Positions 46,996 through 58,282 of a DNA stretch of 64,000 nucleotides are shown in pieces. Each line of letters begins with the position of its first letter. The stretch's first letter is position 1. This DNA comes from Notamacropus eugenii (taxonomy: Eukaryota > Chordata > Mammalia > Diprotodontia > Macropodidae): the NCBI RefSeq assembly GCF_028372415.1, contig NC_092878.1, forward strand, positions 67,039,830-67,103,829. Direction: 5' to 3'. Below the pieces are notes generated by a model that saw nothing but the letters and a program-made list of their open reading frames with translations, was not told where the DNA came from and ran no database searches. The position numbers were made by a program, and so were the translations under genes.

Positions 46996-47404
46996 TAAGA
47001 AGAAAAACATAATAGAAAAGTTGAAACTAAATTCTCTGATTTGCTAAATCTGCCAATAAGTTATTTTTTTGTGTGATACAGAGTAAGAGGCTGCCTAAAT
47101 GGGGAGAGAGGAAATGGGGGATGGGGGACAGGAGAATGAGGGATATACTCTTACCAAAGATGTAGCTAATAAAGCAGAATAAGAATAGCCTGGAGAAGAA
47201 AAGAAATAATGAAAAGAACAACAAATATTTGCAGAAAAAGAAAAGGTCTAGTAAAAGTAAATGCATGTATGTAAGAAGGGAAGATTTTGAGATGACTCTT
47301 TAACTGAGGAGCCTCAAGAGTACATTGGGAATTTTTGAAATCCTTGCATTACAATGAAGTACTAAGTCCACCAGAAAAATTCCTCAGACACTGTGTTTGC
47401 TGAT
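46996..47404. other. Unassigned stretch
   Basis: Purine-rich text with no family recognised. Confidence 0.35.
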
Positions 47405-47504
47405 GTGTACAAAGCACTCAGCATCAATTCATATGTCTTTACAGGCTTCTCTGAAGTCTTTCTGTTCATCATTTCTTATAGCACAATAGTAGTCCACTAC
47501 ATTC

Positions 47505-47742
47505 CACTTGACACTCACTAGCTATGTGGCCTTGGGCAAGTCCTTTAACCCCAATTGCCTCATCTGAGGTCATCTCCAGTCATCCTAATGAATATCTGGT
47601 CACTGGATTCAGATGTCTTTGGAGGAGAAATGAAGTTAGTGAACTGAACAGCCCTCCCTCACTCAAAAACAAAGTCAAGTGCAAGTTATGTCATTATTTC
47701 TCTGATGGCATGGTCTTCTTCAGCAACAAAGGACGAACACAC
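47505..47742 (+). mobile_element. SINE with RTE-type 3' end, nested in L1 3' UTR
   Basis: It interrupts L1 3' UTR text: 'gtagtccactacatt' before and 'ataccacaatttattcaggc' after are adjacent in other L1 copies. The head is tRNA-like ('gctatgtggccttgggcaag', 'tcctttaaccccaattgcct'). The tail ('gtcatctccagtcatcctaa', 'gcccctcc'-type block, 'cttcagcaacaaaggacgaa') is the kind marsupial SINEs borrow from an RTE LINE. The 5' end is truncated. Confidence 0.7.
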
Positions 47743-47986
47743 ATATACCACAATTTATTCAGGCATTCCTCAGTTGATGGGCATCCCTTTGATTTCCAGT
47801 TCTTGACCACCATAAAGAGAGTTGCTTTAGATATTTTTGTACATATGGGACCCTTTCCCATTTTTATGATCTCTTGTGGCTACAGTCCTAGAAGCAGTAT
47901 TGCTGGGTCAAGGGTATGCACATTTTTGTAGCTCTTTGGGCATAGTTCCAAATTGCTCTCCCAAATGGCTGGATCAGCTCAGAGCT

Positions 47987-48785
47987 CTACCAATAATAAA
48001 TTACTCTTCCAATTCTCATACATCTTCTCCAACATTTATCATCTTCTTCTTTTGTCATGTTAGTCAATCTGATAGATATGATAGGGTACCTCAGAGCTGT
48101 TTTGATTTGCATCTCTCTAATCAATAGTGATTTAGAGCATTTTTTCATATCACTATAGACAGCTTTAATTTCTTCCTCAGAAAACTGCCTGTTCATATCC
48201 TTTGACCATTTATCAATTGGGGAATGACTTGTATTCTTGCACATTTGACTCAGTTCTCTATATATTTTAGAAATGAAGCCTTTATCACAGACACTAGCAG
48301 CAAAATTCTTTTGCAGTTTTCTGCTTCTCTCTTAATCTTGGTTGCATTGGGTTTGTTTATACAAAAACTTTTCAATTTAATGTAATCGAAATTGTCCATT
48401 TTGCACTTCTTGTTTAGTCAAAAAAATTCTCCATTCTCCATAAATCTGACAAATACACTATTCCTTGCTGCCCTAATTTGTTTATAGTATCAATCTTTAT
48501 ACATAGCTCATGTAATCATTTGGACTTTATTCTTGTGTATGGTGTCAGGGATTGGTCTATGCCCAGCTTCCACCACATTGTTATCCGGTTTTCCCAGGAA
48601 TTTTTCTTGAACAGTGAATTCTTATCCCAGAAGCTAGGGTCCTTGGAGTTATCAAACCCAAGTAATAGTAGATTGCAATATTCATTGATTGCTGTGCCTT
48701 GAGAACCCAACCTTTTCCACTGATTTGTCCCTGTGTTTCTTAGCCAATAGTAAGTGGTTTTGTTAACTGCTGCTTTATAATGCAA
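47987..48785 (-). pseudogene. L1 ORF2 C-terminal remnant
   Basis: Two open blocks. 47987-48244 contains KKCSKSLLIREMQIKTALRY and then CWRRCMRIG, matching the ORF2 C-terminal cysteine-rich region. 48516-48785 contains LTPYTRIKSK and WDKNSLFKKNSWEN, matching the segment upstream. A frame break separates them. In live L1 this part helps bind RNA for target-primed reverse transcription. Here it cannot be translated as one piece. Confidence 0.85.
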
Positions 48786-49260
48786 TCTGAGATCTAGGGC
48801 TTGGCCACCTTCCCTAGCATTTCTTTTTCATTAGTTCCCTTGATATTCTGGACCTTTTGTTCTTCCAGATGAATTTTGATATTATATTTTCTAGCTCCAG
48901 AAAATAATCATCTCATGGTTTGATTGCTATGGCATTGCATAAGTAAATTAATTTAAATAGAATGGTCATTTTTATTATAGCTTGACCCAGCCATGAGCAG
49001 CTGATGTTTTTCCACTTACTTAGATTTGACTTTATTTGTGGGAAAAGTGTCTTGTAATATTGTTCTTATAGTTCCTGGATTTGTTTTGGCAGGTATATTT
49101 TTATAGTGTCTACCTTAGCTTTAAAATAGAATTTCTCTTTTTTTATCTCTTGCTGTTGGGCTTTTTAGTAATATATAGAAATGCAGGTGATTTATCTGTT
49201 TATTTTGTAACCTGGAACTTTGCCAAAGTTGTTTATTATTTCAAGTAGTTTTTTAATTGA

Positions 49261-49602
49261 TTTTCTGGGATGCTTTAAGTATATCATCATATCATGTGCA
49301 AAGAGAGATAACTTAGATTCTTCTTTGCCTATTCTAATTCCTTCAATTTCTTTTCCTTTTCCTATTGCTACAGCTTACATTTCTAGTACCATATTGAATA
49401 ACAGTGGTGATAATGGACATCCTTGTTTCACCCCTGATCTTATTTGAAACACATCTAGTTTATCCCCATTGTTTATAATGCTTGCTGAAGGTTTTAGGTA
49501 GATACTGCTTATTATTTTATGGAAAGTTTCATTTATTCCTATGTTCTCCAGTGTATTCAATTGGAAATTCAATTGGAATTTTGTCAAAAGATTTTTCTGC
49601 AT
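49261..49602 (-). pseudogene. L1 ORF2 reverse-transcriptase core, inactive
   Basis: The minus strand reads RSGVKQGCPLSPLLFNMVLE, the conserved RT motif, followed after a stop by [11 protein letters not shown]. The last is the catalytic F-A-D-D block with the first Asp replaced by His (GAT to CAT type change). With a stop between the two motifs, the enzyme is dead. Confidence 0.88.
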
Positions 49603-50619
49603 CTATTGAGATAATCATGTGGTTTCTGTTAGTTTTCTTGTTGATATGATCAATATTGTTAATAGTTTTCCTAATACTGAACCAGCCCTGCATTCCTGGT
49701 ATAAATCCTTCCTGATCCTAATGTATTATTCCCATGATAAGTTGCTGTATTCTTTTTGCTAAAATCTTATGTAAAATTTTAGCATCTATATTCATTAGAG
49801 AAATTGGTCTATGATTTTTCTTTCTCTGTTTTGGTTCTTCCTGGCTTAGGTATCAGAACCATATTGGTATCATGAAAAGAATTTGGAAGGACTCCTTCCC
49901 CAATTTTGCCAAACAGTCTATATAGTATTGGAATTAGCTATTCTTTAAATGTTTGATAAAATTCACTTGTAAATCCACCTAGCCCTGGAGATTTTTCCTA
50001 TGGAGTTCACTGATGGATTGCTGAATTTCTTCTTCTGACATAGGATTGTTTAACTATTTACCTTCATCTTTTGTTAATCTAGCCAATTAATATTTTTTAA
50101 AAATAATCATCCATCTCATTTAGATTGTTATGGGCATACAATTGGACAAAGTAATTTCTAATTATTGTTTTAATTTCCTCCTCATTGGAGGTGAGTTCAC
50201 TTTTTTCATTTTTGATATTGACAATTTAGCTTTCTTCTTTCTTTTTCAAATGAAATTCACCAAAGGTTGATCAATTTTATTGTTTTTTTCATAAAACCAA
50301 CTCTTAGTTTTGCTTATTAGTTCAATAATTTTCTTAATTTCAATTTTATTAATCTCTCATTTGGTTTTCAGTATTTCTAATTTGATATTTACTTAGGAAT
50401 TTTCAATTTGTTGTTTTTCAAGCTTTTTCAGCTGTATGCCCAATTCATTGAGCTCCTCTTTCTCTATTTTATTCATGTAGGCATTCAAAGATATAAAACT
50501 TTCTTCTAGAACTGCTTTGGCAGTATCCCATAAGACGTGGTAGATTGGGTCATTATTGTCATTCTTTTGAATGAAGTTGTTGATTGTTTCTATCATTTAT
50601 TGTTTAACCCACTCATTCT

Positions 50620-50698
50620 TTAGGATTAGATTATGTAGATTTATGTAGATTTTATGTAGATTATGTAGATTTTAGGATTAGATTATGTAGATTTATGT
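50620..50698. repeat. Short local tandem repeat in L1 ORF2
   Basis: Units of 'gattatgtagat' and 'ttatgtagatt' repeated several times within ORF2, a slippage expansion that adds about 60 bp. Confidence 0.75.
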
Positions 50699-51529
50699 AA
50701 TTTTTGGTCTATCTTTCCATGGCCTTTTATTACATATAATTTTTATTGAATTATGATCTGGAATAGATGCATTCGCTATCTCTGCCTTTCTGCATTCAAC
50801 TGTGAGGTTTTCATGCCCTAGTACATGGTCAATTTTTGTATATGTGTCATGTACCACTGAGAAAAAGGTATGTTCCTTTCTATCCCCATTCAATTTTCTC
50901 CAGAGATTTATAATGTCTACCTTAACCAGGGTTTTACTCACCTCCTTAACATCGTTCTTGTTTATTTTGAGGTTAGATTTATCAAGTTCAGAGAGAGGGT
51001 GTTTGGGGCCCCCAACTAGTAGAGTTTTGCTTTCTTTTTCTTCCTGGAACTCCCTCAACTTCTCTCAGAATTTGGATGCTACACCACTTGGAGCATAAAT
51101 GCTTAATAATGATATTGCTTCATTATCTATGGTGCATTTTAGCAGGATTTGGTTTCCTTCCTTATCTCTTTTGATTAGATCTAATTCTGCTTTTGCTTTG
51201 TATGATATTAGGATTGCTATCTCTCCTTTTTTATATCAGATGAAGCACAATATATTCTGCTCCCACCTTTTACCTTTATCTTGTGTGTATCCCCCTGTTT
51301 GTTGTAAACACCATATTGTTCGATTTTGGTTTTTAATCCATTCTGTTATCCATCTCTGTTTTATGGGAGTGGTCATCCCATTCACATTGTCAGTTATGAT
51401 TGCTATCTGTGTCTTTTCCTCTATCCTCTTTCCCTTGTTTGTGCTTTTAGTTCTCCCTTTTCCCTTTCCCTCCACAATAGTTTTAATTTTTGACAACCAC
51501 CTCCCTCTGTCTTCCCTTCCTTCTTCCAA
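50693..51529 (-). pseudogene. L1 ORF2 endonuclease domain, inactive
   Basis: N-terminal part (51236-51529): DNVNGMTTPIKQRWITEWIK, then CLQQTGG where intact L1 has IQETH, so the metal-binding Glu is Gln. C-terminal part (50693-51058): LLVGGPKHPLSELDKS where intact L1 has LVGDFN, so the catalytic Asp and Asn are lost. YTKIDHVLG and the final PDHNSIK (Asp-His pair) are preserved. The two parts are out of frame. The 183-codon plus-strand frame 51099-51650 is the shadow of this region. Confidence 0.88.
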
Positions 51530-52445
51530 AACCCCTTCTTTTTACTCCCCTTCACCCTTACTATTTCTTCACTCCCTTTTAGCCTCCCCTCCCTTTTCTT
51601 TCCCCCTTCCCCTCCTACTGCCTATGGAGCCAGTTAGATTTCCATTTTAACTGAGTTTGTTGTTCCTTCCTTGAAACAAATCTGATGAAGAGTAAATATC
51701 AAGCAATGCTCATCTCCCTCCCCTTTCCCTCTACTTTAATATAATTTTATGCCTCTTCCTGTGATGTAATTTACCATTTTCTGTCTCCTTTTCACACCTT
51801 CTGCTACAATCCCTTTGCACCATTAAATTCTATTTTTATCATCACATTATTTACTTCATACCCATTCCCTCTATCTATGTATATTCCATTAATATATCAT
51901 AACAAATATTCAGTTCTCAAGATTAACAAGTATCATCTTCCCTTATGGAGATGTAAACAGTATGCCCACATTGAATAACAATTTTTTCCCCTGTTTACCT
52001 TTTTGTGTCTCTCTTAAGACTTGCATTTGAAGATTGAATTTTCTATTGAGCTCTGGCCTTTACATCAGGAAGTTCTGGAAATCCCTTATTTCACTGAATA
52101 TCCATCTCCTTGCCTGAAATATTTTGCTCAACTTTGCTGGGTAATTGATCATTGGTTTTAGTCCCAGCTCTTTTGCCTTACAGAATATCATATTCAAATT
52201 CCTTCAATCTTTTAGTGTAGAAGCTGCAAGGTCCTGTTTGATCCTGACTGTAGCTCCTCAATATTTGAATGGTTTCTTACCTTCCAGTCTCTCCTGGGCT
52301 GTGAATCTGCAATAGTCTATCTCCTATTGGATTCTGCCTCTCCAAAATCTGATCAGATTCTCTTTTTAAAGGTATCTGAAGAATTTTGTCTAAGAGCTTA
52401 GGTGAGTAGTTGCTCTCACTTCACCATCATGGCTTCACCCTGGAC

Positions 52446-53994
52446 AATATATTTTTAAGTTTAATCTGCGTTATTAGCATTTTTATATAACTTTCCTCAG
52501 TTCGAAACAATCAACAAAACAAAAAAGTCAGCCTTGACTTACAGTCTTTATTTTTTCTAAGATCTAAATGCAATCAGTGTAAGAGCCTCAGTATGATCAG
52601 GATCCATGATTTCCCTGACTCCATGTTATACGGAGTCCTTACAATGCTATGTGAATGTCAATCTCTACTGCTACTTCTAGAACACATGCAGTGAGGGGGA
52701 AAAGGAGATTTTTATATTTCTTTACTCATTAATTTTTATTATTTGTTTCTCTACATAATTTTTCCAATGTAATTGTGTAATTAGCTCCTAGGCTGAATTT
52801 CTTTGACTGATGTGGTCTTTGTGATGATCGTATTGGTTGCATATAGATTGTTGTTCGAATACAGTGGCTTCAACAACTTAGAATCCTGGATACATGATTA
52901 TTTCTAAATTAATTTTCCTCTGTAACACAGCTGGACTAGTGGAAATTATTCTTTGTTTTAAGTCAATATCTCTATTTCCTGAAACAATCTCCTTCAGCCC
53001 AGAAATTAAATTGAGTGTCATGTGTATTGAAATAGAGCAGCATCACTCAAATGATTAGCAGTCTACCAATGGGAACTGGAATACAGTGTTTCAACAATTA
53101 GGCTGTACATGTAAGAATGTATGATAATAAACAGATATAGTCAAGAAGGAATTTTGCCTTCAGCTGTCATAGAAGCAGTTGACCTTGCATCTTCTTTCTG
53201 AAGGATTTGGAATAGATCTTTCTCAGAAAAAAGTGAGGTTTCAATAGAGTGTCTAGGCTTGCATATCTCACTTTTCTATCCAAAGAAGGCCATCTTTCCA
53301 ATTAAAATCTATAGTTATTGTCATATGATTGCTAAGTGACAGCTGATATGACAGGATCTTTCTGATGCATTATCCTAAGCCAGCCTCAAGATGCTTTAGA
53401 GAAGAGGAAATGGCCTTTTAAGGATACTGTTAGGTGTCCTGAGAAAATGATATTTCATTGAGTTATTTATTGAAATCTACCATGGGATCTAACTAACATG
53501 GTGTATTTCTCTTTTCTCATAAATAATTCAAAGGGGATTCCAGAGAGTGATAGGAGCAAGTGATTCATTCCTCATGACTTTTATGCAAACCTCTGTAAAT
53601 TGTGCATGTTACAATTGACAAGAGCAGTAGAGACCTAGATCCACAGCTGTATGGAGATGTGACAACTTCTATAGCACCAGACCATGTTTATAATGGCAAA
53701 TATTTCATTCTCAGAGAAGAAATGCCAAAGATAGCCCCCATTGCTGATTGCATGACACCATTTCTAATGGGAAGATATGCTTTAAAAATGAAGTGGATGT
53801 TTTAAAAATGAAATAAAGGGTCTAAAAATTACCAAATTTATTTTTTAATGCAAAACAAACAAATGTAAAACCATCCTTCCCTTGCCATTTTAGACCATTC
53901 CACCAAAGATTGAGTATTTTGCTCAAACCTGTGGTTTCATGGGTTTAGGGAATTTCTAACGAGGAAATTCCTTTCACCAGTATAGATGGACAAA
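52446..53994. other. Repeat-poor unassigned stretch
   Basis: About 1.5 kb with no transposon recognised. The plus frame 53602-53805 has no known domain. Confidence 0.4.
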
Positions 53995-54130
53995 ATGTTT
54001 CCTGATTTATAGAGAGATGCTTGAGGGAGAAACTGAGAGGGTGACTTACCCAGGCTCACAAACTTAGTATGCTTCACATTTGGGACCTCAAGTCTTCCTC
54101 ACTGTGAGGTCAGCCCTTAATCTCCACTTC
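53995..54130 (-). mobile_element. MIR-type SINE, antisense
   Basis: 'gagggtgacttacccaggct' and 'ttgggacctcaagtcttcct' are the MIR complement. Diverged. Confidence 0.55.
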
Positions 54131-54584
54131 AATACTCTTCATAATGTGGAAGAATTCAATTACTATCTTTGAAAAAAACCTCTCACTCTATCAGTGAAAC
54201 CAATCACCAGTGTTTTGCTCCCCACTCCCAATTACCCCCTTAGCTATCTGCTAGCCTTTGGATGTGATCATTTGAATAGAGATAAACTATATGTATGTCC
54301 CATTGTAGTCCTTACTGATCACCATACCTTTTACTAAGGAACAAAAAATTGATTGCTAATAGTTTAGATAAAGTATTTGAAATATAAAGCAAGATTTTTA
54401 GCATTTGGGAATTCTATCTGAGACTTTGGCATCGATTCACTTCAAGTACAACTGTTTAACCCTAAAACTAATGTATGAAGAAAGGATCATTAGTTTTTTC
54501 TACACCATAGAGGAGAAATCTAGGGTAAGGTAAAACCTTTACAAGGGTTATTGAAAAGAAATTTTTGGTAATTAACAGAATTGG
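54131..54584. other. Unassigned stretch
   Basis: No recognised repeat, exon or RNA gene. Confidence 0.4.
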
Positions 54585-54720
54585 AGAGGCAGTGCAATAT
54601 AGAGGATGAAGAATAAGCTTGAAAGTCAAAAAGTCTTGGGTTCAAATCATACCTCTATCATTTACCAGATATATGACAGGTAAGACACTCAACCTGTCAG
54701 TGCTGCAGGAAAATCTCTAA
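54585..54720 (+). mobile_element. MIR/Mar-type SINE 5' part
   Basis: 'gaggcagtgcaatatagagg', 'tcttgggttcaaatcatacc' and 'taagacactcaacctgtcag' follow the SINE tRNA-like half. Confidence 0.6.
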
Positions 54721-55164
54721 AAAATAAACATTGTAGAGAATTGAAGATATGCATTAGTAGAGGGAGCTACTCACCAAAAGCTCCTTAAAATAATCTCTGG
54801 TCCAAAATATATACTTAACTAAAAATTGATGATTCATTGGTATATAAATAAAGAAATAAGATGAAATAATGAAGATAATTACAAAGTAGAGTGGGTCATG
54901 AGCAGTTAATGTTAAAATATGGGAATAGATTTTGGCAGATAAATGTACCACGGATGGTACTATATAGCCAATTACTGGGCATTATTCACATATTGAGGTA
55001 TTGGAATCTAAAATGCACTAATGTTTATCAATGAAACTTCAATGGATATCTTCTTAGAAAAAAACTTGGCTTTAAACTGAATTGCTACACATCTTTGAAG
55101 CTTTTTTTATTCTTTTTAGGTTATGACAGTATCAGAGAGTTTTTTCCAGTATAGGTTACTTGTC
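54721..55164. other. Unassigned stretch
   Basis: No recognised repeat, exon or RNA gene. Confidence 0.4.
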
Positions 55165-55490
55165 TTTACATCGGCTTCATGCCATGTCCCTCCTGGCCTC
55201 TGCTTCTTGGAATTCCTGGCTTCCTTTAAGTCTAAGTCAAATTTTACTTTCTGAAGGAGGATTTCTTGCTCCCTCCAAGATGCTAGAGGCTTCCCATCTA
55301 AGATTACCTTCTATCAAATTAATATGTGTCTATTTGTATAAACATTGTCTCTTTCGCTAGAATGTGGGCAGATATTTGAGGGCAGAAATCACTTTGCTTT
55401 CCTTCTCTACTCCCAGCTTTCTCCCTATTTACCACAGTGCCTGACACATTGTAAAACCTTAATTAATTTTTATTGATTATTTATTAATTG
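55165..55490 (+). mobile_element. L2 LINE 3' end
   Basis: 'taagtctaagtcaaatttta', 'tctgaaggaggatttcttgc', then the tail 'agaatgtgggcagatatttg', 'cagtgcctgacacattgtaa' and 'tattgattatttattaattg' are the L2 3' end in order. The plus frame 55160-55360 is part of it. Confidence 0.8.
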
Positions 55491-55914
55491 ATAGGTGAAT
55501 TGGATGTTAAAGTCAAGGAATGATGGGGAAGAACTGAAGAATAATTGTTACTTATGGCAGAGTAAAGGGACCTAAACAGATCAGTTGCATCTCACCAATA
55601 GTCTCCTTTCCTGACTTCTGACTCAACCCCAATGCAAATAATGCACAACCTATATTTTAAAAGTGATTTCTACATGGATCAGGACCCTAGAAAACACCTC
55701 TTCTGTAGGATTATTTATTGTAGAGAATATGTTGTAATTGGATCAAGAAAACTGTAAGATTATGATAAATTGCCTCCCTCCCAAATAAGGAATATTTAAT
55801 TAAAGGCGTTGCTTATTATTTAAAAAAATATATATGTACTGAGTTTATCTGTATTTGTTAAAAGAAAAAGGATTTTACTGAATGTAATCACAGTGAAAAC
55901 AGGCACAATGAAAA
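55491..55914. other. Unassigned stretch
   Basis: No recognised repeat or gene. Confidence 0.4.
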
Positions 55915-56075
55915 GAGTGAATAATTCTGACCTGACCTGAACTTAAATACTGCTTCTGCAATTTACTCCCCTTTTGACTATTAGTAAGTCATTCATTTTT
56001 CTGGACTTCTTTTTCTTCATCTGTAATATGAGGGGATTGAATTTAGTTCTATTTCATCTGTAAATATCTGACTAT
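55915..56075 (+). mobile_element. Ther-2/MIR-type SINE
   Basis: 'cttaaatactgcttctgcaa', 'agtaagtcattcatttttct' and 'ttcatctgtaatatgagggg' follow the SINE core. The 3' end is decayed. Confidence 0.6.
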
Positions 56076-56864
56076 TATCCTTCTCTGATGCCTCATGGTG
56101 ATGCTATCATGACCTCAAGATGTTGGCAATGGAGGAAACCAAAAGTGTAGAACATCTTGAATTATACAAGGAATAAGTACCAGTCTTATTGTGTCATCCT
56201 AGGACCAGCCTAGTAACTTTGGGGAAGCTTATCACTGGGAGGTTGGTGGTTAGATCATGAATTTAATGTTAATGATAGCAACTCATGAATGAATATCTAC
56301 CACTAGGGTGTAGAAAGATTGAGTTCTGCATTAATAATGAGAATACCCATGTGGTTAAAAGCACAAATCTTTTGAACAACTGATATTTGCAATTGATACT
56401 GAGATGAAAACATAAGCTTCTTCCTAAACCTTGGGGCAGTGGAGAGAAGAAAAAAGAAACAAAAAAAATTAAAATATTTAAAAAAATAACAGGTACATGA
56501 GGAAAGTATGGTTTCCAGTGAAAAAAAAGGAGTAGATGTGCATTTATATAGGGTCTGACATTCAAGAGCTCATCCAGTAAACTTGAAGTCAGACAGTTTC
56601 TTCTAGGTCTGCTCATGAAGTATGACCTGCTATATGAAACTTTTTAAGTTTTTATGAATTTTCTTGTATATACACATGAATGTACTATGCTGTATACTTA
56701 TATATTATAGTGGATACATCTATATCTAATATATATAGTGTGAACATAGTAAATATTAGTATATAATGGGTTGTTGGCATCAAATGAAATGATAAACACT
56801 ATGTATACACACATACATAGAATATTCATGATATACAATATATAAAAAGGACAATAAAGCATAT
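56076..56864. other. Unassigned stretch
   Basis: No recognised repeat apart from AT-rich simple sequence (56660-56850). The 115-codon minus frame (56269-56616) has no domain. Confidence 0.4.
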
Positions 56865-57126
56865 TGGGGCAGCTATCTGGCACAGAGTGTAGAATGCCAG
56901 GACTGAAGACAGAAAGACATGTCATCTTCCTGCGTTCAAATCTGGCCACAGACAATTACTATCTGTGTGACCCTGGGCAAATCATTCAGCCCAGTTTTCC
57001 TCAGTTCCTTGTCTATAAAACTGAACTGGAGAAGGAAATGGCAAGTTACTCCTGTATCTTTGCCAAGAAAATCTCAAATGAGGATACAAAGAGTAGGACA
57101 TGACTTAAAAATGACTGAACAACAAA
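56865..57126 (+). mobile_element. Mar1-type CORE-SINE, near full length
   Basis: Head 'ggggcagctatctggcacag', core 'gttcaaatctggccacagac', 'ctgtgtgaccctgggcaaat', tail 'gagaaggaaatggcaagtta', and end 'aggacatgacttaaaaatga', 'ctgaacaaca'. The overlapping plus frames are non-genic. Confidence 0.92.
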
Positions 57127-57139
57127 AATAAATTACACA

Positions 57140-57370
57140 TTGATATGTATACCACAGCACATATTATATATAATATATGTCATATGAATATAATACAATA
57201 TATAATGTTGTATATAACATATATAAAGATAATATATGCACATAAATATGTGTATAAGTGCTTATAATACATATACACGTACACACATATATTTTGGGTA
57301 TGTATATTTCATATATATATATATATACACATATATATATATATATACACACATATATTATATGTATTCC
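57140..57370. repeat. TATA/CATA simple-repeat block
   Basis: Degenerate AT and CATA alternating tracts immediately after the Mar1 SINE, possibly grown from its A-rich tail. Confidence 0.8.
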
Positions 57371-57384
57371 ACACATCAACCCCA

Positions 57385-57545
57385 AGATGTAGGTACTAGA
57401 GATATTATTCTTAATTTACAAATGAAAAGACTGAGGATCACAGATATGAAGTGATTTGCTCTTGGCCCCAGATCTTGTAACCTCTCTTGAGGTAGCACTT
57501 GAAAGCAAAATTCTCCTGGACCTAAGCCCTACACACCACTTCAAT
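57385..57545 (-). mobile_element. MIR-type SINE, antisense
   Basis: 'attcttaatttacaaatgaa', 'gactgaggatcacagatatg' and 'aagtgatttgctcttggccc' are the MIR complement. Confidence 0.65.
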
Positions 57546-57564
57546 ACTTTTTTTTATTAAAATG

Positions 57565-57995
57565 CATCCCAGGGTCAGAGATTTAGAGTAGAAGAGGAAC
57601 TTAAGTGTCATTTATTCCAACTATCTCATTTTATAGAGGCTTAAAGACATTGTTTCTTCTGGGGCAGCTAGGTGTTGTAGTGCATAGAGTGCCAGCCTTG
57701 GAGTCGGGAAGACCTGAGTTCAAATTCTGCCTTAGACACTCACTGGCTGTGTGACCTAGGAAAAATCATTTAACTCTCATTTTGTGTGTGTGTATGTGTG
57801 TGTGTGAGTGTGTGTGTGTGAGTATGTGTGTATGTGTGTGTGTGTGACAGAGAGAGAGACAGGCAGAGACAGACAGAGATGGAGAGACAGAGAATTACTT
57901 TCTTAAGTTCTTAAGTACCAGACCTAGATTTTGAATCTAAATCTTTTGAGTCTGAATTTAGCCCTTTGTATACTACCATATGCTAACTAGGAGAT
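57565..57995 (-). mobile_element. MIR/Ther-type SINE, antisense, split by a younger SINE
   Basis: Left part 57565-57660 ('attccaactatctcatttta', 'tagaggcttaaagaca') and right part about 57895-57995 ('agtaccagacctagattttg', 'ctttgtatactaccatatgc') are two halves of one antisense SINE. They are separated by the Mar-type insertion and its simple-repeat tail. Confidence 0.6.
57661..57893 (+). mobile_element. Mar-type SINE with expanded GT/GA tail
   Basis: Clean head 'ggggcagctaggtgttgtag', 'gagtcgggaagacctgagtt', 'ctggctgtgtgacctaggaa', then (GT)n from about 57783 to 57846 and GA/CAGA to 57893. The 3' half of Mar1 is absent, so this is a short SINE form whose tail became a microsatellite. Confidence 0.8.
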
Positions 57996-58054
57996 GTCTC
58001 TCATGGATTCCCATAGTTACTTGACAAGGGTCAATTAACACAGTAGTTGCATTC

Positions 58055-58282
58055 AGGAATATCTGAGCTCAAATCTTGCTTCCAATTCTTATTAGCTGTG
58101 TGATCCTGGCCAAGTCACCCAGCCTCTTTCAGACTCATTTCCTCCTCTATAAAAAGGGATAATATGACCTATCTCACAGGGTTGCTACATCGATCAAATA
58201 AAGTAACATGTAATGCTTACAAACCTTAAAGCTTATATATATGTATATGTATATGCATATGAATATGTATATGTATATGTAC
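58055..58282 (+). mobile_element. MIR/Ther-type SINE with TATATG tail
   Basis: 'gctgtgtgatcctggccaag', 'actcatttcctcctctataa', 'tatctcacagggttgctaca' and 'gcttacaaaccttaaagctt' run directly into about 50 bp of TATATG repeats. Confidence 0.75.

Larger units (their letters stand above)
47405..52445 (-). mobile_element. Near-full-length LINE-1, antisense
   Basis: About 4.8 kb of L1 (excluding a nested SINE), with the 3' UTR on the left and the 5' end near 52445. ORF2 can be followed almost continuously: C-terminus (47987-48785), RT (about 49260-49800) and endonuclease (50693-51529). Beyond it lie an inter-ORF region and the ORF1 C-terminal domain (52060-52260, minus strand reads IKQDLAASTL and INYPAKLS). 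The rest of ORF1 and most of the 5' UTR are missing, but the extreme 5' end is kept (GGTGAAGCCATGATGG on minus, cf. GGCAGAGCCAAGATGG). Stops and lost catalytic residues show it is dead. Confidence 0.85.

Noticed and set aside
51099..51650. 183-codon open frame on plus, the longest in the window
   Set aside because: It is the antisense of the L1 endonuclease N-terminal region and inter-ORF region, which read as L1 protein on the minus strand. The plus translation has no domain.
4280..52445. Excess of antisense L1 pieces as evidence for a plus-strand host gene
   Set aside because: About six antisense against three sense pieces is too few to show a bias, and no exon supports a gene on either strand.
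43221..52507. The 15-mer 'ttcctcagttcgaaa' occurring at 43221 and 52493
   Set aside because: Homology does not extend beyond the 15 bases in either direction, so a chance match is likely in a window this size.
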